Below are positions 9,084-18,065 of a stretch of 64,000 nucleotides of DNA, piece after piece. The notes under the pieces were generated by a model that worked only from the letters and a program-made list of their open reading frames with translations, did not search any database and was not told where the DNA came from. The stretch's first letter is position 1, and the number at the start of each line of letters is the position of its first letter. The translations under genes were made by a program, and so were the position numbers. Location of the stretch: positions 1,426,001-1,490,000 of the forward strand of contig NZ_QWGB01000005.1 of the NCBI RefSeq assembly GCF_003576345.1, in the 5' to 3' direction. The DNA is from Henriciella barbarensis. Its GTDB lineage: Bacteria > Pseudomonadota > Alphaproteobacteria > Caulobacterales > Hyphomonadaceae.

Positions 9084-9590
9084 TCAGCTTGTGGCCGGCC
9101 GAGTGAAAGGCCCGATTGTCACGAGGATCTCGCTGTCGTGACGGCCCTTGAAGTGCTTGTCTTCATCGAAAAATGGGCTCTCTTGCAGGGGGGCATCAAG
9201 CCACCGCGCGAGACTTTTGAAGAGTCCCCAGGACGCCTCATTATCCGGCGTGATCGTCGTCTTCAAAAAGCGCACATCCTTGCAGGACGGGCGCGAGAAA
9301 ATGTCGGCAACGAGGCGCTTGGGAATGCGCTTCCCGCGTGCCTTTTCACCAATCGCGACCTGCCAAAGGAAGAATACCTCCGGCTCCTCCGGTGGAATAT
9401 GACCGCTGACCCAACCGATGACTTCGCCGTCCTCGCGCGCGAGCGCGCACGTCTCAGCAAAGTGCGTTGTCTGGATCAGGTTCATGTAGAGCGAGTTGGT
9501 GTCCAGAGGTGGACAGGCCGCAATGAGGTCGTGAACGGCTGCGCCATCCTCGCTCATCGGCGCTTCAATTGTCACTGAGTCTGTCGTCAT
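9084..9590 (-). CDS. ectA: L-2,4-diaminobutyric acid acetyltransferase EctA
   Basis: GNAT-fold enzyme (168 residues) that acetylates diaminobutyrate at the gamma nitrogen with acetyl-CoA. Seen: the entry strand DLIAACPPLDTNSLYMNLI, GWVSGHIPPEEPEVFFLWQVA, the CoA-loop EKARGKRIPKRLV and the TTITPDNEASWGLFKSLAR motif characteristic of EctA. First gene of the operon, driven from the AT-rich region shared with ectR. The ribosome site before the ATG is weak. Confidence 0.96.
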   Translation of the reverse strand: MTTDSVTIEAPMSEDGAAVHDLIAACPPLDTNSLYMNLIQTTHFAETCALAREDGEVIGWVSGHIPPEEPEVFFLWQVAIGEKARGKRIPKRLVADIFSRPSCKDVRFLKTTITPDNEASWGLFKSLARWLDAPLQESPFFDEDKHFKGRHDSEILVTIGPFTRPATS

Positions 9591-9678
9591 CGTTCAGAGC
9601 CCGCTTCGCATTCTATAATGGCTGGAGCGCGTGTGGGTTCCACCCAGCCGCGCTTGCCAAATAAATTTTTTTTGACTA

Positions 9679-9708
9679 TCTATATAAGTGCAGTGGATTT
9701 GGGGTCAA
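9679..9708 (-). promoter_or_regulatory. Candidate ectA promoter
   Basis: On the minus strand TTGACC (9708-9703) is followed by an 18-base spacer and TATAGA (9684-9679), placing transcription start about 80 bases before ectA. It lies in a 240-base stretch (9591-9830) far more AT-rich than its surroundings, shared with the divergent MarR gene. Known EctR1-type regulators bind over the ectA promoter. No clean inverted repeat for EctR was identified by eye. Confidence 0.45.
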
Positions 9709-9830
9709 CCCGTGCATCACGAAACTCAAAATTAGGATATAATGCAGGTTTTAAGTTATATTTTAGGGTAAATATCCCGTTAAATCGATTGATGTAAAAA
9801 TAATTTTTCTAACAAAGGATATTTGCTAAC

Positions 9831-10397
9831 ATGGCGCAACTTTCTGAAGGATTTGAATCGGTGCGTCTGTCCGCTGCGCATGCCGATACCTGGAGCGAAG
9901 ATATGCAGGATCAGGCAGAGACAGCCCTTGTTGCCCTCAGGCGCGTCCTGAAGGCGACCGCTAGCAATGTTAAATCCGTCGCGACGAAGACCGGGCTTAC
10001 AGCGTCGCAGCTGCTGGTTCTGCAGGTCCTCCGCACACAGGGAGAGACGTTAACCGGCGATCTTGCGCGTGCCGTCGATCTCAAACAGGCGACGATCTCA
10101 ATTCTGATCGATAAGCTGCAAGAGCAACAGCTTGTCGTGCGCAGGCGGGGCGAGACGGACCGCCGCCGGGTCTGGGTGCGGCTGACCGAGAAAGGTCTCA
10201 CGGCACTCGACGGCGCCCCCGATCTGCTGCAGGACACTTTCCGTACCCGGTTCGCCCAACTGGCCGAATGGGAGCAGGCCAGCATCACCGCTGCACTGCT
10301 ACGCGTGGTCTCCCTCCTCAATGCTGAGAAGATTGAAGCCTCGCCAATCCTCGACGTTGCTGGCGTGAACGATCCGCCACTCGGGAATGGGCAATAG
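9831..10397 (+). CDS. ectR: MarR-family regulator of ectoine synthesis (EctR type)
   Basis: A 188-residue MarR protein. The winged helix runs from TGLTASQLLVLQVLR through DLARAVDLKQATISILIDKLQ (recognition helix) to RRGETDRRRVWVRLTEKG (the wing, with the family's D-R-R pattern). It is divergent from ectA across an AT-rich promoter region, the arrangement of EctR in known ectoine gene clusters, where it represses ect transcription. The assignment as ectR rests on family plus position; the ligand is unknown. Confidence 0.85.
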   Translation: MAQLSEGFESVRLSAAHADTWSEDMQDQAETALVALRRVLKATASNVKSVATKTGLTASQLLVLQVLRTQGETLTGDLARAVDLKQATISILIDKLQEQQLVVRRRGETDRRRVWVRLTEKGLTALDGAPDLLQDTFRTRFAQLAEWEQASITAALLRVVSLLNAEKIEASPILDVAGVNDPPLGNGQ

Positions 10398-10517
10398 CTG
10401 CCGATTGTCGACGCTCCTCTCAATACTGTTGAGGCCAGACTTATTTTCTTTTGCAAGCGACGTGCGCTGGCCTAGTGTTAGGTCGTGAATACGGATCAGG
10501 TTGATGGGAGAAGCTCC

Positions 10518-11063
10518 ATGAAATTACGCGCAAGCATGATCGCTATCGTCTTTGCTGCAGGGCTGAGTGCCTGTGGCGGAGGCGAAGAGCCGGCTGCCCC
10601 AGAGGCGTCGGCACCGCCGGTTGAAACCGGGGCGGACGCAGTCGAGACGTCTGAAGAAACCGTCGCAGAGGAAGCTGAAACAGCTTCGGGTCCGGCGGAA
10701 GAGGGCGTGCAGTTTGCGGGCTTTCCGGAGCCTTATGCATCTGCGGACTACGCAACCGGCAAACGCCTTTTCATGCAGTGTTCTTCCTGCCACTCGCTGA
10801 CCGAAGGTGGCCCAACTCTGCTCGGGCCCAACCTTTACGGGATGTTCGACCGCAAGGTCGGTGAGCACGAAGGTTTCGATTATTCGCAAGCCCTGCAGGA
10901 AGCCGATTTTGAATGGACGCCAGGTCAGCTGGACCAATGGCTCGCCAGCCCGCGCAACTTCCTGCCTGGTAACCGTATGAGCTTTGCCGGCGTGCCGCGT
11001 GAGGATCAGCGCGCTGCCATCATTGCTTACGTGATGAGCGAGACGGGTTACACCCCGCAATAG
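10518..11063 (+). CDS. Membrane-anchored c-type cytochrome (cytochrome c2-like lipoprotein)
   Basis: A 181-residue lipoprotein: MKLRASMIAIVFAAGLSAC ends in a lipobox (Cys about residue 19). A roughly 50-residue Ala/Glu/Pro-rich linker follows, then one haem domain with CSSCH (residues 88-92), GPNLYGMFDRKVG and the axial Met in GNRMSFAGV. It resembles cytochrome c2/c552 electron carriers on a tether, as used between bc1 and cbb3 complexes. The ATG at 10518 is preferred over the upstream in-frame ATG at 10485 because GGGAG precedes it and it begins the signal peptide. Single gene; its end converges with moeA. Confidence 0.85.
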   Translation: MKLRASMIAIVFAAGLSACGGGEEPAAPEASAPPVETGADAVETSEETVAEEAETASGPAEEGVQFAGFPEPYASADYATGKRLFMQCSSCHSLTEGGPTLLGPNLYGMFDRKVGEHEGFDYSQALQEADFEWTPGQLDQWLASPRNFLPGNRMSFAGVPREDQRAAIIAYVMSETGYTPQ

Positions 11064-11082
11064 TGACGAAGCCTTTCAGGCT

Positions 11083-12282
11083 CTAAAGGCGCGGCAGGCT
11101 GGTCAGGATGATATCCTCCAGCTCGCCGCGCTTTTTTGCTGGCGCGTTCGGGAGACGCCGGAGAAGTGCAGCGCTCGTGACGAAAGGTTTGATCAGTGAA
11201 CTGTCCTGATCAGGGGCTGGGTCGACTGTCAGCCTGCCGTCATCGGTGAAGGAGGCGAAGGCACGCATATAGTGTTCGCGAGGGCCATTGGTCTCCAGAT
11301 CGCAGGCCAGTGCCGCCTTGGTAAGGCTGTGGCGCTGACCGGTAATGAGAGGCTTCAAGAAAAGCTGCGCGCAGACCAGCGCCGAGGCCGGGTTCCCGGG
11401 CAGGCCGAGGACGCGGGTGTCGCCGCGCGTTGAAAACCAGGTTGGCTTGCCGGGACGCACAGCGATCTTTTCGAACAGAGATTCAAAGCCTGCTTCTGCA
11501 AAGGCTGGGCGCATCAGGTCATGGTCGCCCACAGAAGCACCGCCGACCGGCAGGAAGACATCGATATCGCGGGCATTTTCAATGCGCTGAGCGATGGCAT
11601 CCAGCGTGTCTGCCGCGATGCCGAGGTCGACCGGTTCAGCGCCCCATGAGCGGATAAGGTCTGCGAGGGCGACCGGGTTCGAATTGACGATCTCACCGCG
11701 CTTGAGATGGGTGCCGGGAGGCTTCAGCTCATTCCCGTTTGCGAGGATGCCGACGCGGAGGCGGCGGCGTACGTTCACTTCGGCAATGTTGCCAGCCGCG
11801 AGCAAACCGAGCTCGCCGGCGCCTAGGATGGCACCCTCGTCTAAAAGTCTGTCGCCCTCATGGAAATCGCGGCCGGCTTTGCGGATGAACCGGGAAGCCT
11901 CATAGCCTTCAGAGCATAAAACCTCATCGCCTGTTCGGGCCGTGTCTTCCTGAATGACGATATGATCTGCGCCTGCCGGAATTTCGCCGCCAGTGAAGAT
12001 GCGGACGGCCTCCCCCTCGCCGAGCGTCTGCTCAAACGGGGCACCCGCAGGCGCTTCACCGATGACGGTCAGGCGCGCACCAGCTGATCGGACGTCCTCA
12101 AGGCGAACGGCATAACCATCCATGGCCGACATGTCGGCGGGCGGACGACTGACGCGTGCGGCAACAGCCTCAATCAGCTGGCGGCCATGCGCTTCGTCGA
12201 TGCTGACGGTCTCAACGCGAACCGGCAAAGCGTTTCGCGCGAGAGCGTCGAACGCATCAGCGACACTGATAAGCCCACTCAT
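11083..12282 (-). CDS. moeA: Molybdopterin molybdotransferase MoeA
   Basis: Inserts molybdate into adenylated molybdopterin. Seen across 399 residues: [15 protein letters not shown] near the N-terminus, [20 protein letters not shown], the MoCF core [15 protein letters not shown], and [18 protein letters not shown]. Its start overlaps the moaC stop by 4 bases. It is the last gene of the long cofactor and sulfur operon. Confidence 0.95.
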   Translation of the reverse strand: MSGLISVADAFDALARNALPVRVETVSIDEAHGRQLIEAVAARVSRPPADMSAMDGYAVRLEDVRSAGARLTVIGEAPAGAPFEQTLGEGEAVRIFTGGEIPAGADHIVIQEDTARTGDEVLCSEGYEASRFIRKAGRDFHEGDRLLDEGAILGAGELGLLAAGNIAEVNVRRRLRVGILANGNELKPPGTHLKRGEIVNSNPVALADLIRSWGAEPVDLGIAADTLDAIAQRIENARDIDVFLPVGGASVGDHDLMRPAFAEAGFESLFEKIAVRPGKPTWFSTRGDTRVLGLPGNPASALVCAQLFLKPLITGQRHSLTKAALACDLETNGPREHYMRAFASFTDDGRLTVDPAPDQDSSLIKPFVTSAALLRRLPNAPAKKRGELEDIILTSLPRL

Positions 12283-12761
12283 GTTCCTGTTTTCCGATAG
12301 TCGCCAGACTTGCCGCCTGTCTTTTCCAGAAGCTCGACTGCGTCGATCCGCATCGCCTTGTCGACCGCTTTCAGCATGTCATAGAGGGTGAGGCAGGCAG
12401 CTGAGACGGCCGTCAGCGCCTCCATTTCTACGCCTGTGCGGCCGCTGGTCTTTACCCTCGCCGTGACGACAAGCGTGTTTGCTTCTGTGTCCGGTTCGAT
12501 CTCCACATTTACCGATGAGAGGGGGAGAGGGTGGCAGAGCGGGATGAGGTCTGACGTACGTTTGGCTGCCATGATGCCGGCAAGCTCTGCGATGGCGATG
12601 GGATCGCCCTTCTTGGTGTCGCGGCCGAGGGCGAGTTTCAGCGTTTCTGGGTCCATGTGCACGCGCCCATGCGCGATGGCGACGCGTTCGGTGACGTCCT
12701 TGTCGCCGACATCGACCATGCGGGCGCGTCCGTCAGGTCCGATATGCGTGAGGCCGGTCAA
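12279..12761 (-). CDS. moaC: Cyclic pyranopterin monophosphate synthase MoaC
   Basis: Second step of molybdopterin synthesis, acting with MoaA. The 160-residue protein has [18 protein letters not shown], the [16 protein letters not shown] substrate pocket, [20 protein letters not shown] and the C-terminal [12 protein letters not shown]. It overlaps moaB and moeA by 4 bases each. Confidence 0.96.
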   Translation of the reverse strand: MTGLTHIGPDGRARMVDVGDKDVTERVAIAHGRVHMDPETLKLALGRDTKKGDPIAIAELAGIMAAKRTSDLIPLCHPLPLSSVNVEIEPDTEANTLVVTARVKTSGRTGVEMEALTAVSAACLTLYDMLKAVDKAMRIDAVELLEKTGGKSGDYRKTGT

Positions 12762-13303
12762 TGAGAATGCCCCATATGCTCCATCAGGCGGGGCATCAGC
12801 TCAACGAGGTTGCAGGGCTTGTGACGGCTGTCGAGCTGAAGGGAAATGACCTTGTCCCAGCCATCCTTCACCGCACCGTTCGAGCCCGGTAGGCAGAACA
12901 CGAAGGTTCCGCTCGCCAGACCTGCAATCGCGCGCGACTGCAGCGTCGAGAGCCCAACGCTCTGATAGCTCACCTGGTGGAAGATGACAGAGAAGCCGTC
13001 GATGATCTTGTCGAAGAGGGGGGTGACGGCTTCGGGCGTTACGTCCCGGCCCGTCAGGCCCGTCCCGCCAGATGTAATCACGACATCGACCTCAGGATCT
13101 GCAATCCAGGCCGAAACCTGCGCCCGGATAGCGGCCTTGTCGTCTGCAACGATCTTGCGGTCAGCGAGGATGTGACCAGCGTCCTCGATTCGTCTGGCAA
13201 GGGTGAGACCGGACGTGTCGGTCTCGAGAGTTCGCGTATCGCTCATTACCAGTACGGCGATGCGCACCGGATGGAAGTCGAGGCTTTCATTTATGCCGTG
13301 CAT
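12758..13303 (-). CDS. moaB: Molybdenum cofactor biosynthesis protein MoaB (MogA-like adenylyltransferase)
   Basis: A 181-residue MoCF-fold protein, probably adenylating molybdopterin before MoeA. Seen: [39 protein letters not shown] (the molybdopterin-binding TSGGTG loop) and [18 protein letters not shown]. It overlaps moaE by 17 bases and moaC by 4. MogA would be the alternative name; length and the start sequence fit MoaB better. Confidence 0.92.
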   Translation of the reverse strand: MHGINESLDFHPVRIAVLVMSDTRTLETDTSGLTLARRIEDAGHILADRKIVADDKAAIRAQVSAWIADPEVDVVITSGGTGLTGRDVTPEAVTPLFDKIIDGFSVIFHQVSYQSVGLSTLQSRAIAGLASGTFVFCLPGSNGAVKDGWDKVISLQLDSRHKPCNLVELMPRLMEHMGHSH

Positions 13304-13772
13304 GGCGGTCAGTCTCCGTGTCAGTCTGCGTCCAGCGGGCGCTGTCGATATAGTCTTCGGCGCGCGGTTCGATCCAGCGGCTGCCAGCTTTGGTAAGTTC
13401 TTTTTTCCAGAAGACGGCCTCGGTCTTTAAGTAGTCCATCAGGAAGTCGGCCGCCTCAAACGCGGCGCGCCTGTGCGCAGAGGCGGTAGCCACAAAAACG
13501 ATCGGTTCGAACGGGCCCATGTCGCCTGTGCGGTGAATGATGCGCAGCGCCGTCAGCGGCCAGCGCTTGCGGGCATCTGCGGCGGCTTTCTCGATGCCGT
13601 TCTCTGTCATGGGCGAGTAGGCCTGCAGATGAAGGCCCTCGACGTCCGCGTCTCCCGCCCGGTCCCGAACGAGACCGGTAAAGCTGACAATGGCGCCAGC
13701 ACCGCGCGCGTCTTTCTCAAAAGCGGCCAGTGCCTCTGCCGGGCTGAAGGAGGTTGGGGACAGCTTAATCAT
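13287..13772 (-). CDS. moaE: Molybdopterin synthase catalytic subunit MoaE
   Basis: Large subunit of molybdopterin synthase, 161 residues from the ATG at 13772 (MIKLSPTSFSPAEAL); the open frame runs 27 codons further but would overlap moaD. Seen: GAIVSFTGLVRDRAGD, RIIHRTGDMGPFEPIVFVA, SAHRRAAFEAADFLMDYLK and the active-site Lys region TEAVFWKKE. It follows moaD with a 10-base gap. Confidence 0.95.
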   Translation of the reverse strand: MIKLSPTSFSPAEALAAFEKDARGAGAIVSFTGLVRDRAGDADVEGLHLQAYSPMTENGIEKAAADARKRWPLTALRIIHRTGDMGPFEPIVFVATASAHRRAAFEAADFLMDYLKTEAVFWKKELTKAGSRWIEPRAEDYIDSARWTQTDTETDRHARHK

Positions 13773-13782
13773 GTTTGGCAGC

Positions 13783-14031
13783 TCAACCGCCGCCAACAGG
13801 TGGCATGAAAGCGATCTCATCAGAGGGGGAAATGGGATGAGGGTCGACGACAATTTCGCTATTCACGGCCAGCCGGACACTAGCCTCAAGAAAAGCGCCG
13901 CCAGCCGATTTCTCAGTGTCGATCCAGCGGCGTAGCGCAGCTGTGTCCGCAACAGTGGCGGGTATATCGAGATTTTCAGAGTGCGTTCCTGCGACGTCTC
14001 CCAGCCGCCCGAAATAGAGAATGTCGGCCAT
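13783..14031 (-). CDS. moaD: Molybdopterin synthase sulfur carrier subunit MoaD
   Basis: An 82-residue ubiquitin-like protein ending FMPPVGGG. The C-terminal Gly-Gly is the site of thiocarboxylation that delivers sulfur to MoaE. ILYFGRLGDVAG at the start and the VVDPHPISPSDEIAFMPPV strand are typical. Four bases after moaA. Confidence 0.93.
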   Translation of the reverse strand: MADILYFGRLGDVAGTHSENLDIPATVADTAALRRWIDTEKSAGGAFLEASVRLAVNSEIVVDPHPISPSDEIAFMPPVGGG

Positions 14032-14035
14032 CAGA

Positions 14036-15067
14036 TCAGCCCCCCGTTACCGACATGTGGCGGTCAAGAGCCGGGCCTTGGCCGCGCCGGTTGATCGCGA
14101 AATCATGGCGCTCTGGTTTCGCGATCAGTGCGCGGTCGAGCGCTTCGTCGAGGGCAGCCTGCGGATCTGGACTCTCACGAAGCGCCGCGCGCAGGTCGAC
14201 ATGATCATCCTGGCCGAGGCACATATAGATGCGGCCTGTGCAGGTGACGCGTACGCGGTTGCAGCCTGCGCAGAAATTATTGGTCAGCGGCGTTATGAAA
14301 CCAAGACGTCCACCCGTTTCTGCGATGCGAACATAGCGCGACGGACCACCATTGGCGTCGCCAGCATCTTCTGGCGTGAGCGTGCAGCAGCGCTCCAACT
14401 CATCGCGGATGTCAAAGATGGGAATATACTGATCATACCGGTCTTCTCCGGTGATCCCAAGGGGCATGACTTCAATCAACGTCATATCATAGCCGCGCGC
14501 ATGCGCCCATCCGACCATGCGTGGGATTTCCTCGGCGTTCTGATGGCGGAGGGCGACCGTGTTGATCTTGATCTTGAGGCCTGCCGCCGCGCCAGCTTCG
14601 ATGCCGCGCATGACCTTTTCATAGTCGCCGCGGCGCGTGATCTCGCGAAACACATCAGGGTCGAGCGTGTCGAGCGAGATGTTCACGCGCTTTACACCAG
14701 CTTTCACCAGGGCTTCGGCATGGGTTTCGAGCTGCGTCGCGTTCGTCGTCAGGGTAAGTTCATCAAGGCCGGATCCCAGCCTGTCGCCGAGCCCTTTGAA
14801 CAAGCCCATAATATCCTTGCGCACCAGAGGTTCGCCGCCGGTAATGCGGATCTTGCGGACACCGCGCCGGATGAACGCGTCTGCCACGGTCTGCAGCTCT
14901 TCAAGGCTAAGCAGGTCCTTCTTCGGCAGGAACGTCATGTGTTCAGCCATGCAATAAGCGCAGCGAAGGTCGCAGCGGTCCGTGACCGACAGGCGCAGAT
15001 AGCTGATTTCCCTGCCAAAGCGGTCGATCAGTGGTGCAGGCTTCAGGGCGGTATGTCCGTCAGGCAT
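14036..15067 (-). CDS. moaA: GTP 3',8-cyclase MoaA (radical SAM)
   Basis: First step of molybdopterin synthesis. The 343-residue protein has the SAM cluster CDLRCAYC (Cys 32, 36, 39), the [10 protein letters not shown] motif, [20 protein letters not shown] with the C-terminal 4Fe-4S Cys residues, and the catalytically required C-terminal Gly-Gly (SVTGG). Its start overlaps the XdhC-fusion stop by 8 bases. Confidence 0.97.
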   Translation of the reverse strand: MPDGHTALKPAPLIDRFGREISYLRLSVTDRCDLRCAYCMAEHMTFLPKKDLLSLEELQTVADAFIRRGVRKIRITGGEPLVRKDIMGLFKGLGDRLGSGLDELTLTTNATQLETHAEALVKAGVKRVNISLDTLDPDVFREITRRGDYEKVMRGIEAGAAAGLKIKINTVALRHQNAEEIPRMVGWAHARGYDMTLIEVMPLGITGEDRYDQYIPIFDIRDELERCCTLTPEDAGDANGGPSRYVRIAETGGRLGFITPLTNNFCAGCNRVRVTCTGRIYMCLGQDDHVDLRAALRESPDPQAALDEALDRALIAKPERHDFAINRRGQGPALDRHMSVTGG

Positions 15068-16559
15068 GCGTCAGTCCTTTCGCGCGCTCCAAATCGGCAA
15101 TTGTGTCGATATCAAACGCGTTGTCGGGTGAGAGGTCGACCACAGCGGTGTTGGTCAGTTTCGTGAACAGCGATTTCGCGCCCGCATCACCGGAGAGTGA
15201 CATCAGGTCGTCAAAGGTCGATCTGTGAAAGATCGCGGGCGGGCAGAGGATGTCGCCCGACTGGCTCATGACCGCCCGGCGGCCTCGGGCGAGTTCCTTC
15301 TGAAGCGCTCGAAGGTGAGGCTCGCCGATGTGGGGCATGTCGCCCAGCAGGATGAGCGCCGCTTTTGCGCCCGAAGCCTTCGCGGCGCAGATACCAGTAC
15401 TGAGTGAGGTTGCCTGGCCATCAGCAGCGTCGGGGTTCTCGACTACCTGCCAGCCTTGCTCGTTAAGCGCGGCCGCACGCGCGGTATCGCCCGAGCTTGT
15501 CACGGCAATACGGGCAGCCACTTTCTGATCCGCGAGCAGTCCGGCAACGTGTTTAATGACGGGTTTGCCTTCAAGCTCGGCCAGGAGTTTGTCACCGCGC
15601 TCGAAACGCTTCGACTGGCCTGCTGCGAGCAGGATGATGGCCGTTTCGGCAAAGGGCTGGCGAAGCATATCGTGATAGCTGGCGACGACTTCTGCGATGA
15701 CCGAAATCGCCAGCATGGACGCGTCGCGCATGGAGGGGATGAGGCCGATAGGTCCGCGGATGCGGGCAATCGCCACCTCGTCGCTGCCATCTGCTTTCAA
15801 CGCTTCGGTGCGCCGCGCGTGCGTTTTTCGGCTACCGACGGCGCCGATATAGAAGGCCGGGCCGTCTAGCGCCTGTTTGAGAAGTGGCCCTTCCCAATGC
15901 GTGTCATGGAACATGAGGATGAAGGCGGTCCATTCATCATCATTGGCTGCGGGAATATCTGAAGGAGTCTCAAGCGCTGTCACATCGGCAAAGCCTTGCG
16001 CCTGCGCTGCGGCCACGTCTTCGCCGTCACGAAGTTGTAGCCGGACGTCCAGTCCGGCGGCGTTCGCAACGCGGGCAAGGGCAAGGCAGTCCGCGCCGCG
16101 CCCGGCAATACGAAGACGAGGCTTGGGTACGTAGTGGGGCTTGAAATCCCTGAGCGCCTTGAGGCTGAGCTGCGCGACCTTTCGCGCGCTGAGTTGGTCG
16201 CGAACCGTATTGATCTGGGCAAGATCTGCATCCGGGATAATGGTGACTTCGATCGCGCCGCCGCAGGGCAATGGAAGGTCTGTGAAGGGTGAGCCCGCGC
16301 CATAGCGAAGCTGTTTGGCCTTACCGGCGCGCAAGGCGTTCTGCGCCTGCAAGGCGACATCGGAGTCGATACAGCCGCCAGAGATGTAGCCAGCCATTTT
16401 GCCATCGGCGCGGACCGCCATCAGGGCGCCCGGTGCGCGCACCGCGCCGCCCTCTATCCCGGTCACAATGACAAGCGCCACAGGACCCGCCTCGTACCAG
16501 TCCAGCCATTGGCTGAGCACGTCTTCAGGGTGTTCTGGATAAGTTTGCTGCATCGTCAC
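15060..16559 (-). CDS. XdhC / molybdenum cofactor cytidylyltransferase fusion
   Basis: A 499-residue two-domain protein. Residues 1 to about 300 are XdhC/CoxI-like: [34 protein letters not shown], and a Rossmann part with [15 protein letters not shown]. Residues from about 302 are a MobA/MocA nucleotidyltransferase: [12 protein letters not shown], then [12 protein letters not shown] and [11 protein letters not shown]. XdhC proteins protect and sulfurate the cofactor, and MocA makes the cytosine-dinucleotide form used by xanthine-oxidase-family enzymes. The fusion therefore fits service to the molybdohydroxylase encoded at 20627-23301. The first codon is GTG at 16559; an ATG at 16553 is equally possible. 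Confidence 0.88.
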   Translation of the reverse strand: MTMQQTYPEHPEDVLSQWLDWYEAGPVALVIVTGIEGGAVRAPGALMAVRADGKMAGYISGGCIDSDVALQAQNALRAGKAKQLRYGAGSPFTDLPLPCGGAIEVTIIPDADLAQINTVRDQLSARKVAQLSLKALRDFKPHYVPKPRLRIAGRGADCLALARVANAAGLDVRLQLRDGEDVAAAQAQGFADVTALETPSDIPAANDDEWTAFILMFHDTHWEGPLLKQALDGPAFYIGAVGSRKTHARRTEALKADGSDEVAIARIRGPIGLIPSMRDASMLAISVIAEVVASYHDMLRQPFAETAIILLAAGQSKRFERGDKLLAELEGKPVIKHVAGLLADQKVAARIAVTSSGDTARAAALNEQGWQVVENPDAADGQATSLSTGICAAKASGAKAALILLGDMPHIGEPHLRALQKELARGRRAVMSQSGDILCPPAIFHRSTFDDLMSLSGDAGAKSLFTKLTNTAVVDLSPDNAFDIDTIADLERAKGLTHA

Positions 16560-16568
16560 GATACCTGC

Positions 16569-16592
16569 CGTTCTAAACCATCATTTAGAACG
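16569..16592. promoter_or_regulatory. Perfect 9-6-9 inverted repeat, candidate ModE-type operator
   Basis: CGTTCTAAA, six bases, TTTAGAACG: perfect 9-bp arms in the 47-base gap between the ModE-like gene and the XdhC fusion. E. coli ModE sites have the same architecture (CGTTA... arms, about 6-base centre, ...TAACG). Position, symmetry and the adjacent ModE-like gene suggest an internal operator. No binding data. Confidence 0.55.
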
Positions 16593-16606
16593 ATGCCAGC
16601 AGACTT

Positions 16607-16951
16607 CTATTCCTGCAGGCTGCAAAGTCGGCCTATGGCCGCAGATGAGGCGGTGCTGGCCGCTTCCGTTATCTCTGCGTAGAGACCCAGAACACCCTCG
16701 CCCGTCGGCGTGAGCTCGGAGCCACCACCACTGGCGCCGCCATGACTGGACGCGATGAGCGGCGCGGCGAAGTCACCATTCATTTCGTCGATGAGCTTGA
16801 GTGCGCGCGGATAGGACATGGCCAATGCGGCTGCGGCTTTGCGTATCGAGCCATGCTCCGCGATGGCGCGCATGAGGGTGGCTTTCCCCGGGCCAAAACG
16901 CCCGCCATTGGGCAGGTCGATACGCACGCTAAGCTTTGCTTTCCCGCTCAT
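16607..16951 (-). CDS. ModE-like winged-helix regulator lacking the molybdate-binding domain
   Basis: A 114-residue protein from the ATG at 16951, which overlaps the soxA stop by 4 bases; a longer frame to 17071 would lie inside soxA. It has the ModE/LysR-type winged helix: FGPGKATLMRAIAEHGSIRKA and ALAMSYPRALKLIDEMN (recognition helix). A wing follows with SHGGASGGGSELTPTGEGVL. Full ModE adds two molbindin domains (about 260 residues) that sense molybdate; these are missing. It may respond to another cue, or bind DNA constitutively. It occupies the place where soxB follows soxA in canonical sox operons. Confidence 0.82.
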   Translation of the reverse strand: MSGKAKLSVRIDLPNGGRFGPGKATLMRAIAEHGSIRKAAAALAMSYPRALKLIDEMNGDFAAPLIASSHGGASGGGSELTPTGEGVLGLYAEITEAASTASSAAIGRLCSLQE

Positions 16952-17736
16952 CGGCGGACCCCCGGTGTTTCGAGCTTCAGGCCTTCGGCTCGCTTGGCGA
17001 GATAGAGTTCCACGGCGAGATAGTCGTCTGATCCGTAGGGGCGCGGTTCTACCCGCACGCCCGAATCGCAATCACGCAGGCGTCGGTGGAGTGAGCCTAG
17101 CGACTGCCATTCAAGGCGGTAAGCCGGAAAACCCGTTCCGTGGCCCTGGCTGATCGTGTCGCCGCGAAGCTTCTTTCCCCAATTGTCGTCATGGCATTGG
17201 GTGCAGGAAAGATTGAACTGGCCGCGTCGTGTTTCGAAATAGTCGCGCCCTCTCGCGAACCAGACTGCGGCCGCGCCTTCGATGTCGACAGAGATAGGTG
17301 TGCCGCGCGAGAGGTAAGCGACATAGGCCGTCAGCGAGAGAAGTTCGTCGCTCTCATATTCGAGCGGCGCCTCGTCCTGATGACGCGTCCGGCAGAGGTT
17401 TATCCGCCCCTCCAGATTGATGAGGTCGCCGCTTTCGGCGTCGATCTGGGGGTAGTGGGCGGCAGCACCAGCTAAGGACAATGACGCGTCGTTGTGACAA
17501 TCGCTGCAGGCCTCGCCAGATGCAGCCGCAGTAGAAAACAGGGCTTCGCCCCTATCGATCCAGAGAAAGCCCGGATTGGCGAAGTCATCATCCTGCAGGG
17601 CCTGCGTCTGCGGCTGCAGGAATTTATATCCAGATTGGAGGGGCTGAGGCTGTGCCGGGGGCGATTTCGTGTCGGCCACGACATCTCCGCAGGCAGTAAG
17701 GCAAAGCGCCGAAAGGAGTGCGAGCCCAGCCTTCAT
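16948..17736 (-). CDS. soxA: SoxA, dihaem cytochrome c subunit of SoxAX
   Basis: SoxAX couples a sulfur substrate to the SoxY cysteine in thiosulfate oxidation; periplasmic. The 262-residue protein starts at the ATG at 17736, which gives a lipoprotein-like signal (SALCLTAC). It has two haem sites, CSDCH (about 77-81) and CTQCH (about 178-182). The active-site Cys of SoxA lies in RLRDCDSGVRVEPRPYGSDD (about residue 223), followed by YLAVELYLAKRAEG. The lipobox is unusual because many SoxA proteins are soluble periplasmic. It overlaps soxZ and modE by 4 bases each. Confidence 0.92.
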   Translation of the reverse strand: MKAGLALLSALCLTACGDVVADTKSPPAQPQPLQSGYKFLQPQTQALQDDDFANPGFLWIDRGEALFSTAAASGEACSDCHNDASLSLAGAAAHYPQIDAESGDLINLEGRINLCRTRHQDEAPLEYESDELLSLTAYVAYLSRGTPISVDIEGAAAVWFARGRDYFETRRGQFNLSCTQCHDDNWGKKLRGDTISQGHGTGFPAYRLEWQSLGSLHRRLRDCDSGVRVEPRPYGSDDYLAVELYLAKRAEGLKLETPGVRR

Positions 17737-18053
17737 TCCACTGTGAGTTCGTGAGTCTCCGACCAGCTCTCGCCGTCCTGATCTGTCCATTTGAAGACAA
17801 TCGGTCCCGAGGTGGTGGCACGGGTGTAGAAGGTGAAAATCGGGTTGGCTGCGATACCGGGTCGGAGGTCTGCTTCGAATACCGTTTCGCCGTCATAAGT
17901 GACTTCGAATTTCTCGATGATGTCGCGCTCGATTCGTTTGCCGTCGGGGCCGCTGCGATAGCCTGTCTCCATCGGATGCTGGATGAGGGCTTTTAGCTCA
18001 ATAACCTCTCCAGCACTTGCGGTGTCTGGCGCAGCAATTCGTATCGTTGCCAT
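17733..18053 (-). CDS. soxZ: SoxZ, sulfur carrier complex subunit
   Basis: A 106-residue beta-sandwich partner of SoxY. Seen: IRIAAPDTASAGEVIELKAL, HPMETGYR (typical SoxZ H-P-M-E-T-G), FTFYTRATTSGPIVFKWTD. No signal peptide; family members are exported together with SoxY. It ends overlapping soxA by 4 bases and begins 12 bases after soxY. Confidence 0.95.
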   Translation of the reverse strand: MATIRIAAPDTASAGEVIELKALIQHPMETGYRSGPDGKRIERDIIEKFEVTYDGETVFEADLRPGIAANPIFTFYTRATTSGPIVFKWTDQDGESWSETHELTVE

Positions 18054-18065
18054 GAGAGAGCCCTC

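Noticed and set aside
11070-11090. Terminator between the cytochrome c gene and moeA
   Set aside because: Only a 5-6 base stem without a T-run; too weak to call.
14021-15166. A 381-codon plus-strand frame over moaA
   Set aside because: It is the complement of a clear moaA gene with all cluster cysteines; GC-rich codon use opens the antisense frame.
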